Source of the DNA: Limonium bicolor
Lineage: Eukaryota > Streptophyta > Magnoliopsida > Caryophyllales > Plumbaginaceae
DNA: 64,000 nucleotides
Assembly (NCBI GenBank): GCA_023374045.1
Contig: CM041782.1
Span: forward strand, 185,274,925-185,338,924
Reading direction: 5' to 3'
In this document: piece after piece, positions 37,768 through 48,462 of the stretch
How the letters are laid out: each line of letters opens with the position of its first letter
How positions within the stretch are numbered: the stretch's first letter is position 1
Translations under genes and position numbers: made by a program
The notes under the pieces: generated by a model
What the model was told of the DNA's origin: nothing
Database searches by the model: none
The model's input: only the letters and a program-made list of their open reading frames with translations

Positions 37768-37783
37768 TTTTAAGGGGGGTAGA
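37768..37783 (+). other. Second (central) polypurine tract, B copy 1
   Basis: TTTTAAGGGGGGTAGA, 1.19 kb before the 3' PPT. It is preceded by GATTAC-gtgggc-GTAATC (37748-37765) and followed by TTGTGC-ata-GCACAA. It is not followed by an LTR. Confidence 0.75.
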
Positions 37784-38290
37784 GCGCAAACCCACTTAGT
37801 GTGTTTTTATCGTACAAGTGTACGTGAACTGGGTTGTGCATAGCACAAAATGATTTGTATGATGGTTGGCGCGTGTGTTTATATAAACATACGCATTTAT
37901 TTGTGGGTAAATTGTGGTAATTGCGCACAGAGGATGCGAATACCATTGTGGGAAGTGTGTTTATTTTTGTTAACAGTGGTGTGTGAGAGTACAAGTGGAA
38001 GGGAGTAAAGAAACTCCCGGGGATCTAAACCCCGATGGTGCATAAATGTAAGCCATGTATTGTATTTTGATAAAAAAAAATATGTATATATATACAGTGT
38101 TGTGATTTATGAAGGGTTATGAGACCGACATAGAACCTAGTGAGAATTGAATTCCCTAGGTAACTCGAATTAAGTTGGATTTGGTGATGATTGATAGACG
38201 GAGTTCTATCCCTTGGAGATGTAATGATTATGACTAGAAGGATTTAAAGATAAAAATGGGATATGCTTGAATTAGTTGTTGGTTGAAAGG

Positions 38291-38421
38291 AGTGGGAGGT
38301 GAAACTTGATTATCATGAGATCAGGGAAGCCGAACACAAATTGGGGTGGAAAGATAGTTCAACACTGATGCTGATCACATCAGGGTTTGGATGACTCTTG
38401 AAGCTCCCTGTAAGTGGTCAT
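38291..38421 (+). other. 130-bp block conserved in A, B and C (B copy 1)
   Basis: Carries CTTGAT/ATCAAG-type and CTGATG/CATCAG stems. It is about 0.6 kb before the PPT, as in A. The same block sits near the PBS in C. Confidence 0.7.
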
Positions 38422-38974
38422 AAATAACTATATTAAGAAAGATACAAAGAGCATAAATCGGACTTGGAGTTGTGTGGTGTTTTCAAAGGATTTTCAATTG
38501 GTATTTTCAAACAATCGATTAATATTTTGAATAAAAATCTTCTTATACTTAACCTCACAAGGAAATTTAAATTTAAGTGATTGTTTTAATTTCCAAGGCA
38601 CGGGGACGGAAGGCGTCCATCGCGACCGGGTTCTGCGGGATCATAGTGTATATCAAGGATATTTTTGATTGCTATACATGCTCTGACATGTTGTGTGGTA
38701 TGTGTAATGAATGTTGTTTTGACTTGGATTTCCTAAAGTGTATACTATCAAGGCCTATGAGTCTAAATGTGTGGTGTTACATAGACCTATGTGTCTAAAA
38801 ACTGTTATGTTATGGGACCTATGTGTCCAAATGATGTGGATATGTTGCCGGACCATTAAGTCCGAGGTTGAATGTAAAGGGTGGTTGGTAATGGAAGTGT
38901 TATGGCTATAAGTAATTCCCGTATTCTAATCCAATGATGCGAGGAAATGTGAACTTCGAGGACGAAGTTCTTTT

Positions 38975-38987
38975 AAGGGGGGTAGAT
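38975..38987 (+). other. Polypurine tract, B copy 1
   Basis: AAGGGGGGTAGAT immediately before TGAAATACCCC. Confidence 0.93.
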
Positions 38988-41416
38988 TGAAATACCCCAA
39001 ACCTTAGTATGTTGTGTAAATGTTAAACTATGGTATTTAAAGGCTAAAAAGTGCCTTAGAAACATAAATGAATCATTTAAACCATGGTAAACACAATAAA
39101 ACACTAGGACACGCTTTGAGCAAAAACATGCTCTAAGCTTGGAGTGAACTTGGTTAGGACCCAAAGAGCCTACCAAGACTTGATAACATTTAATTATGAT
39201 TTAAAGGGCTAAATAAGTCCTTAAGAAACTTTGGTGACAGTTAAAAACCAAATAAAACATAAGAAAATACTTAAAGTCAATATGAGCAAAAATGTGCTCT
39301 AAGCTTGGGATGAATGTGTATAAGACCTAATGGTCATACTTATACCTTATAAATATGTTAACGAACTATTAAATCAATTACCAAAGAAAACCAAGCTTGG
39401 AAACAAGTTAAAACACAAAATGTGCTTTAAGAAGTCTAAATCACGTTTTTGAAAATTGTCTTGTAAATGAGTTTTGAATGGCTAAATGTCCATCATTACT
39501 CTTTAATTAACATGTGTACTATATAGTATCACATTTGGGTGGCTATATCAATGAGAAATCAAAAATTTCACTTCTATGTGCCTTGTTATTGGTGAATAGT
39601 GATTTTTATAACTAGTTTGTAACATATAATGTTATAAGTGATTAAGTTGGTCAACAAAGACCAAAACACCCTTCTAGCTAAATGGTGGCCGTTTTTTTTA
39701 AGGTGAGTCACACCATGTAAAAAGCAATTAAGGAAAGGAAGGGTAGGAAGGTAAAAAAGGAGAAACTTACCTTTAATACAAATATCTTGTTAAAGCAAGT
39801 TCTATCTTCATTCTCCTTTCCTCCTTCATTTCACACGACCCCAGCCTCCCTTCTTGCTCTCTTTTACGAGCTGATACAGCAACACCAACACCACCATTGT
39901 TTCCATCTTTGAATGCTTGTAACTCCTAGCTCCATGGTCCAAATTCATTCCAAGACCACCATTCTTCTAGTTGGAGCAAGCTCTACACTTCTACCTTTTC
40001 AAATCTTCAAGAACTCAATTTCGGTGCCAAGGAGATTCACCATTGATGGAGCTTGAGCTCACCTTTTCAATATTATTGTTCTCCTTTGCTTCTAGGTAAG
40101 GAATCTCAAAGAAAATCATGTTTCCTCTCCTTTTAGTACATGGCCGAAATTAACCTCACCATGGTGTCTTTACCTTTCTTGTTTAGCTTCATTTGAATCT
40201 TCCAAGGGCTAGGAGGAGTCCCCTCTTGATATATATTCAAGCTCTCTTTCCATTCCAAGGTAAAACAATCATGTTAATACCTTAAGATAATATATGTAAC
40301 TAGGGTTTACAATGAGATAAAGCTTAAAGCTTATATACTCATTTCAATGTTGGTATATTGTTTAGTTGTTGGCAAGGAACCAAATGCCTTACGGTTTTAC
40401 AAGGAAACAAGAAAGAAATTTGTGAGGAAAAGAGGTAAACAAGCTATCTCAATGTGGTTTAATGCCTTAGGAGAAATAAGCTTATAATGCTTGTTAAAAC
40501 TACCTAAAGAGCAAATGGTGAATGACCTAGTAAAGTGTTTCTCAAGGAGATTAGTAAAACATATGTATTGGTGTATGTATTTGCAGGTCAAAGGCATTAT
40601 TTATGTGGGAAATTCAGTGTTTAAGGATTATGCAATTTAAGGGCCTAAGAGCCATGTTATTTAAGGGCCTAAGTGCCAAGCAAGTTTAAGTTATGCACTA
40701 TATTGTGATGTAGTGCTTAATGTGTGAAGTTTGAGTATAAAATGTGTTTGATGGATTTTAGGTGTTATTGAATGAATTAAGGTGAAAACCTAAGTGTTTG
40801 GATGTGGGTATATACTAGAGAAGCTATGGCCAAATTTGGAAAAATGTGTGAGAAGTTCTAAGTGTTTTAAGTGGTTTTGGTGAACTAGGAAGTGTTATAG
40901 GTGAATAAATGTTTACTTGAAGAAAACATGTGTTAAGGTGATTTAGAGTGATGCAAGGATTTAGGTGTTATCTTGGAAGTTTTAGAAATCTATGGGTGTT
41001 CTTAAGATGTATTTAAGTCTTGGAGGAGTTGTCTAAGGTTTAGGTAATGTTGATATTCAAGGAATAAATGAGGTTTAGGTAAGGTTTTGAGTAAGGAGTT
41101 TTAAGAAGTTGTGAAAAGGAGATTTAGTTAGTAAGAAAAGAAGTTGAGAGATGATGTTAAGGTGTAGAAAACACCTTGGTATAGTGGTCATTATAGGTGA
41201 AATACACCTAGAGATCTTAAGGAGAAAACATTCCTAGGTGTTAGGAATTTTTTGAGATATAAGTAAAGGTTTAAGGAATTAAAAAATATGTTTTTGTGTG
41301 AGTGTTAAGAATATCTTAAGGGTGTGTTTGAAGTGCCAAATGATGTTAGAACACATTAAGAGGCCTTAGGAGAAATTTGGTGAAGATTTGGCAAAGTTTG
41401 GGTAAGTTTAGAAGGC

Positions 41417-41675
41417 GACCGACCCAGGGGTCCGACCCAGTTTGGGTCGGTCGAGCCTCTGTTAGATGTTAGGAATGTGTTCGGTAATGGTCCGACCCAA
41501 AAGGGTGGGTCGGACATGGGTCGGTCGGTCAAATTTCAAAGGAGGAAAATGTTCGGGGATGGACCGACCCAGTCGAGTGAGTCGGACGTGGGTCGGACGG
41601 GCATGTTTGTAAGGAAGTAAAGGGTTCTGTAATGGACCGACCCAGTTGTGGGTCGGACGGTGGGTCGGTCGGACC
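41417..41675. repeat. GC-rich GACCGACCC inverted-repeat cluster, B LTR 2
   Basis: Second copy of the cluster at 32081-32339, with the same inverted pairs and small indels. Confidence 0.85.
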
Positions 41676-42591
41676 AAAAACATGGTTTAAGGTTATGAAA
41701 TGATATGTGATGATGGGGATTGGTAGGTAATGATGTTATAAGGATGTTAAGGACATGTTAGGTGAGTTTTAATGACAATTAAGTGGGTTAAAAGTTGTAT
41801 TAAAATGTGAGGGTAAAACAAGTTGAAAATGTTAAGTTATGTAACTAAGTTAACGGGGAAAAATTAAGCATTGACATTAAATAATCAAGCAAACCCAATG
41901 TTAATGAAAACACATGTGATGTTAACAGTTGTTCGAGAATTGCTCGAGGAACATAAGTGGACGTGGTAAAGTGGACTCCGGTGACAGGTATGGTTTTCTT
42001 GCAACCTGTGTCCTACCGGATTACACCGGCTTGTATGCCAATTTGTTTTTCTGAGTGTTTGCCACCTTGTAAGATAAAACATGTAATGAGTTTTAGTATT
42101 CATTTATGTGGCGAATTTGGCCTCCGATACCATAACCTCAAATATGTGTTAAACCTTAGCTAACCAAATCTAGGAACACATAGCGATCGGTATCGGGGTT
42201 AACGACCCGAACATTGGGAATGTGCTAACCACGGCTATGTATGAGTTAGTTGGATGTTGTTGTTGTATGCAAGTGTGTGAACCTCCCTTGTGTGCTTAAC
42301 TCGTTATGATACCGTATGGTGTGTGGTTGTGGTAGGCTCCATAATGGATCTCTAACTACTTATTTATAAGAGTCTATGGGCTAATGGGGGGTGAGGAGTC
42401 CGGTTGTTCCGGCCACGCGTGTGATGGATGGGAGTCGTTATCATATCCGTTCGGCTCTCTTGGTTGTTTTAGGTGTATTCCAATTTGGTTCAACCTTCCC
42501 TTAGCTTATCCAAGCTAGTTTACTGACTCACGTCGGACAGGGGCATACTGTGTTGTTGGTGTGCTTGGGATCACTATATCCGACACACCTT

Positions 42592-42790
42592 TTTAAGTAA
42601 GTTAGATAGGTGAGTCTTTTGTGCGGTTAGTGTGAGGGAGTTATCATCCGCTCATTGGTGTTTTGGTATCAACATGCTGTTGCTCTGAGGACTTATGCCG
42701 AAGGAGATGTTGGTCAACACTCATGACATGTAATGGGGTCTATAATAATCCCGTTCTCGATGTGATGATGTATAACGAGCTATGATGGCA
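42592..42790 (+). other. Variant block unique to the central B LTR
   Basis: After CCGACACACCT the central LTR has about 190 bp (including GTTATCATCCGCTCATTGG and TGCTCTGAGGACTTATGCC) where LTR 1 and LTR 3 share a different, shorter ~95-bp sequence. Alignment resumes at CATCTCTATGCTCATGG-like sequence, with further substitutions up to about 42930. Confidence 0.85.
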
Positions 42791-43726
42791 TCTCTATGCT
42801 CATGGTATGTACTAATGGTGGAGGATCTAATGTGAACCGTTCTCGAGGTGATATTTAATGTTATAATGCTATGCAAATTCCCTGCTATGCTTGTATATAC
42901 ATGTGGGTGTTTAAACGAATGCAACGTGGTCATGTGTACATCGAAGCAAGAAAGGTGTCGTTATGTTTTATTATGTGAGAAATGAGATATGATGTATGAT
43001 ATAATGTGTGGATCATGGAAATGAATCCCAGTTGTGACAAGAGGCGTTTAAGGATAACCCGATAATGGGTACACGTCGTTCGTTAAGGAAGTAGCTCCGT
43101 TCTAGAGGAGAGCCACTCTAGGGTTTAAGGAATCATTGGATGGTTGGTTAAGTGTGGATGTGTTGGTTATAGGTTGAGCCCGTTGAGGCGAAATGTTATG
43201 TGTTGTATGACCATGGTTGTATGCATGATTTAAAATAATCAACTGCATGCTAAGACGACAATTAGTTGTGCGTGGCCCGGTAGCATGTGGGCTGCGGGAT
43301 TACCATACCAGCAAAGGTGCTGAGCCCTTGGGGGCCACCCTTTCTCTCCTTTTCTATTTCAGGTACAAGGAGCTGGAAGCCGTTCGAGAGTAGGACGGGG
43401 CAGATGTTTATACATGGGTAGCCATTTAAATGGCGTGAGTATGATAGGCGTAGTAAGACCGAAGTTGTTATCGGCAGTAGTTTGTAAATACTCGGTACAG
43501 GGGAGTGTATGAATATAATAAATGTGGAAGATGGAATGAGGATTGTATTGTGTAGTTGCTCGGGAATCTAGTCCATCAGACCGATACAAATGTACATGTA
43601 TTAGCCTTGTTAGCCACGTGGGTGGTTAACGGCGTGTAACACCATTGGAATAAGTAATGTGATGAGTTGAGTTTCCGCTGCAGATTGTTATTATGTGTTT
43701 GTTGTTGGATGGGGTGTTACAAAAAG

Positions 43727-43738
43727 TGGTATCAGAGC
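43727..43738 (+). other. Primer-binding site, B copy 2
   Basis: TGGTATCAGAGC with the same overlapping 7-bp hairpin as copy 1. Confidence 0.93.
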
Positions 43739-44518
43739 GAAGTATCGCTCTGATGACTGAATTACCGAGCTTAGGGAATACCGAGTTAGGATTTAAGTAC
43801 TTTGGGTAAGGGTTGAGTGATAGCGTGAGAGATACGCTAGTAAGGAACTACCAGTGAATACTGGAAACCCACTATATCCATCCCACCCTCCACAATCCCT
43901 GTATATAACTTGGGAAACAACGCCAGAGAGATGGGAGTCCACTCTCATACTCGGGAATACCCGATCTGGCTGTTATTAAATACCTTTAGGGTACGGGGAA
44001 CCTGTCATACGGTAGATCCCGAAAGCTGGGAATCCCGGAGACGGTCCCCATCTAAACAGTGTTAACCGCATTTCATAGCGAAGAGCGAAGAATCAGTGTA
44101 CAGAAGAATAGAATTTCCAGCAACCTGGGTCGACATGCCGAGCAGTCGAGAACGACCAGCTTGCAACGCACCAACCGTGCAACAGGCAAAAAGTGGATTA
44201 AAGAAACCCGAGACGAGTGTCTACGGGACCACAATTGATGAATAATACACCAACGGTATCAACAGACAAGGGAACTACAACGTAGTGCCCAAATACGTGG
44301 AACGGGCCACAAAGAGAATACAATACTAAGGAAAAGGGTCTCCCAGAATGGGAAACACCTTAGCTACTGATTATCATGTGAAAACAGTAAGAAGTTACCT
44401 AGAGGAGTATTTATCAAGGCAGTAGAATCAGTGAGGGCCAACAAGGCCACTGATGATAGTACGGGTAAAAACAATACCACAGCCGGTATGTGTTGAACCG
44501 ATAGCCAGTTAACATGGC

Positions 44519-44538
44519 GCACTTGCCATAGCAAGTGC
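44519..44538 (+). other. Conserved GCACTTGC/GCAAGTGC hairpin, B copy 2
   Basis: Identical to the copy at 35072-35091. Confidence 0.75.
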
Positions 44539-44992
44539 TGCTATAACAGGGCTATTCGAGGAATTTATAACCTCGACCAAATACTTGGAGAAGTGCAATA
44601 AAGTTAAATGAGATTGTCATAACAGTGGAAGGGCCTGTTAGCCTAACCTCTGTAATTGGAAGTACACCAGTCGGCAAAAAGCTAGACTTGGCTAAGGTAA
44701 GAAGATGTTGTGAAACCATGGAAATTTTTCTTTCAACCCAGATTTATTCAAACCCTTTTCTTTACAAAACCAAATTTTCTTTCACCCAACACTTCTTTCC
44801 AACCTTCTTTTAAACCAATCCAGTAAAACCAAGAGCAGTTGATAAGATACAACAATGGATAAACCTTCCCTCGATTAAGTTCGGGAAGCAAAGAATGAAT
44901 ATTGTCACGGGACAATATAAGGGAGTTGACAACAGAATACTTCACCTAGGCGCGACGGACACTACGAGTGTACCAACTGTGTTGTGGGACGA

Positions 44993-45016
44993 CCGCACTC
45001 CGATAGGAGCATGTGG
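44993..45016 (+). other. Conserved hairpin H1, B copy 2
   Basis: Identical to 35548-35571. Confidence 0.7.
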
Positions 45017-47227
45017 ACCTGACAGACCTACTTATAGGTTAGTTGGGTAAGTAGTAATGTATCAGTATGATACCCCATATATGTATACGAGTAGAGTCCG
45101 AAACACGGGAAGTAGTCGACTCCGTCTACGGTCAGCAGTATAAATCAAACAGGAGCTAGAGAATATAAGGAATGCTTGAAGTCAAAGAACTCAGTTAAGT
45201 TAACGAGACTAAAGGAATTAGTGAATTCCTTTCAAGGAAATGTTTAAGAGTCAGGAGGTGCGAAGTGCACTAACTGAATGTAAAGACAGCTTATATGACT
45301 TAAGGATCCCCAGGGATAAACATGATAGCTGGAAAGTAGGGAAAGGCAGGTGCCTAATGTGGACACATTAATGAGCAATGGACGGGATGAAGATCCCAGA
45401 ACGAGTATCTGCACTATCAGGAAATGTCGATCTTTACAGAAGAAGATAATAACTAAATGTACCAAAAAGTGTGAAACAAATGTAAGGCATAACTTAACGA
45501 CACCCAGGAGAAATCCTTGAAGGGTGTGCGCATCAACAATTGTTGAACAAAATGACATGACAGAAACACAAGGGTTGAAATTACACCCAGTTTAGACATA
45601 AGTTGTCAGGAGACGGACTGACAATCCTAAGGGACATCCCATGAAAGGAAATGTGATGCAACAACCTTGTCATGGATGCCAATACAACCTCTACCAGGTA
45701 ATATTGTACAGAGAAGTACATGTGTGTGGACAGCCTACAATGAGCCCACTCAAGGCCAATAAGGCTTATAAGCCATAATCAAGATATGTTATATAAATTC
45801 GAATGATGGTAGAAGTTTATGTGGTATAAGTGAATAGAGTGGTAAGCGAACCACTGCATTAAGAGTGGGAATACCTCTCGATATTGTGAGACCGCAGGAG
45901 CGGTAGTTATGTGAATCAAGTTCAAGAAATATGTGGAGGACGGACCACGTTGTTATTACCCCAGGATGATTTGAATAAGAATAATACGAAAGGAAATGTT
46001 TGTACCAGTTGTGTAGACAGGAAGTGTGATAAGTTGATAGCAATCACCATAGGTGTGTGAAGCTAAATGTGTAGCGAACAACGCTCAAGGAAAATATAGT
46101 AGTATATTCAAAAACCAGCCAAATAAGTGGCCAGATAAACCCAGCATAATAGCAGAAGCTAAATAATAGCGGATGCAGTATAAGTTGATGTTATATAATG
46201 AGTAAGGACACGGTGCGCAATAAACGACCGTTGTATGAGGATGGTGAGATGATAAAATGGTGAGTAAGCAGAGTTATGAGTTAACCCAGTGGAGATACAA
46301 CAGTAAGTGATAGCAAATGAACCGAGCAGTAAGCCGGTGGCAAGTGTTAGATGATAAGGATTTCAGTGAAAATTCCTATCGCAATCGCATAAGGGATTTA
46401 CTGTCAAGAGTTTACGCCTCTGCACTCTGTATGACTGAGTGTTTTGGTATTGCACTTGCGCAGTAATGATCGAGTGGGATAGCTAGGAATTGGAACATGT
46501 TGATGGTGGAAGAATAATGTTATAATGGCCGATGCATAGGAAATGCAAGGCCGCACCAATAAAAAGTACTTGTACAAAATGAAATGGGGAGACATGATTA
46601 ACAGAAGTGACTACGGTAGCACTAACTGCCAAATATCGGTATGGAATATACCCCAAATGTTGTAAATAGCTGAGAGAGCACTACACACTAGGTAGTAGCT
46701 CAATCTCAACCGACAGTAAGTCGGTAGAAGTAAGTCAATCATTGTGAATTATATAGTAGTTTACGCTGTAAGCTATTGGAGAAGTGGATGGAAAGTTTTG
46801 AAACTCACCGAATTCGCTCAGGGTAAGAGATACCATGCGCCGGTTGAGAAACCATCCTTCCTAAGATAAGGGTAATACATTGGAGATGTACAATACTGCA
46901 ACAGTAATGAATGGGCAAACTAGCTCTATAATTATCAGGGTTGCGCAACAGAGGCCAGTGAGCCCATGCGTCAGGTACCGGATATATATTGTGAATATGA
47001 ATGGATGGCTAGTCATCAATGCCTAAAAGCCTCACAGGCCAGGACCGAAACCGGTTATGAGTTACAACTCCAATGCGAATTCTTGGTTTAGGGACTAAAC
47101 CGCCAATATGGTTAAGATCCTCTAATCAGAATCCATGGTGTAATAGACCGCGTGGAAGTTAAAACACTCCACGACAGCAAAACATTTTAAGCCAAGGTTT
47201 AGTGATTGATTACGTGGGCGTAATCCC

Positions 47228-47243
47228 TTTTAAGGGGGGTAGA
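47228..47243 (+). other. Second (central) polypurine tract, B copy 2
   Basis: TTTTAAGGGGGGTAGA preceded by GATTAC/GTAATC (47208-47225), as in copy 1. Confidence 0.75.
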
Positions 47244-47750
47244 GCGCAAAACCACTTAGTGTTTTTATCGTACAAGTGTACGTGAACTGGTTGTGCATAG
47301 CACAAAATGATTTGTATGATGGTTGGCGCGTGTGTTATATAAACATACGCATTTATTTGTGGGTAAATTGTGGTAATTGCGCACAGAGGATGCGAATACC
47401 ATTGTGGGAAGTGTGTTTATTTTTAACAGTGGTGTGTGAGAGTACAAGTGGAAGGGAGTAAAGAAACTCCCGGGGATCTAAAACCCCGATGGTGCATAAA
47501 TGTAAGCCATGTATTGTATTTTGATAAAAAAAAATATATGTATATATATACAGTGTTGTGATTTATGAAGGGTTATGAGACCGACATAGAACCTAGTGAG
47601 AATTGAATTCCCTAGGTAACTCGAATTAAGTTGGATTTGGGTGATGATTGATAGACGGAGTTCTATCCCTTGGAGATGTAATGATTATGACTAGAAGGAT
47701 TTAAAGATAGAAAATGGGATATGCTTGAATTAGTTGTTGGTTGAAAAGGA

Positions 47751-47881
47751 AGTGGGAGGTGAAACTTGATTATCATGAGATCAAGGGAAGCCGAACACAA
47801 ATTGGGGTGGAAAGATAGTTCAACACTGATGCTGATCACATCAGGGTTGGATGACTCTTGAAGCTCCCTGTAAGTGGTCAT
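47751..47881 (+). other. 130-bp block conserved in A, B and C (B copy 2)
   Basis: Matches 38291-38421 with few indels. Its antisense frame stays open here, whereas the A version has a stop. Confidence 0.7.
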
Positions 47882-48446
47882 AAATAACTATATTAAGAAA
47901 GATACAAAGAGCATAAATCGGACTTGGAGTTGTGTGGTGTTTTCAAAAGGATTTTCAATTGGTATTTTCAAACAATCGATTAATATTTTGAATAAAAGAT
48001 CTTCTTATACTTAACCTCACAAGGAAATTTTAAATTTAAGTGATTGTTTTAATTTCCCAAAGGCACGGGGACGGAAGGCGTCCATCGCGACCGGGTTCTG
48101 CGGGATCATAGTGTATATCAAGGATATTTTTGATTGCTATACATGCTCTGACATGTTGTGTGGTATGTGTAATGAATGTTGTTTTTGACTTGGATTTCCT
48201 AAAGTGTATACTATCAAGGCCTATGAGTCTAAATGTGTGGTGTTACATAGACCTATGTGTCTAAAGACTGTTATGTTATGGGGACCTATGTGTCCAAATG
48301 ATGTGGATATGTTGCCCGGACCATTAAGTCCGAGGTTGAATGTAAAGGGTGGTTGGTAATGGAAGTGTTATGGCTATAAGTAATTCCCGTATTCTAATCC
48401 AATCAAGATGCGAGGAAATGGAACTTCGAGGACCTTTGAGTTTTTT

Positions 48447-48462
48447 AAGGGGGGTATTAGAT
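48447..48462 (+). other. Polypurine tract, B copy 2
   Basis: AAGGGGGGTATTAGAT before the last LTR. Compared with copy 1 there is a small insertion, and the preceding GAGGACGAAGTT is altered to GAGGACCTTTGAG. Confidence 0.88.

Larger units (their letters stand above)
34276..38987 (+). mobile_element. B-family internal region, copy 1 (4712 bp)
   Basis: Runs from PBS to PPT and is non-coding. For instance, around 36410-36470 all three forward frames close within about 50 bases in sequence that agrees between both B copies. Hairpins are dense: ATCCC-ca-GGGAT and GGGAT-gaag-ATCCC (35866-35955), AGGAATT/AATTCCT (about 35765), TTGTCAG/CTGACAA (about 36147) and CAACAATTGTTG (about 36082). It shares the PBS hairpin, GCACTTGC hairpin, H1 block, central PPT and 130-bp block with A in the same order. 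Confidence 0.88.
38988..43721 (+). repeat. B-family LTR 2, central (4734 bp)
   Basis: Shared between the two internal regions. It agrees with LTR 1 and LTR 3 except for small indels and one clearly different block at about 42592-42790 that both outer LTRs lack. Confidence 0.92.
43722..48462 (+). mobile_element. B-family internal region, copy 2 (4741 bp)
   Basis: Near-identical to copy 1 apart from mainly short indels. It contains the same ordered landmarks and no coding domain. Confidence 0.88.

Noticed and set aside
47751..47881. Antisense 45-residue peptide similar in A, B and C across the 130-bp block, like an antisense ORF of Tat-lineage elements
   Set aside because: The A version has an in-frame stop and a frame break, the frame is short in all families, and the conserved parts coincide with hairpin arms.
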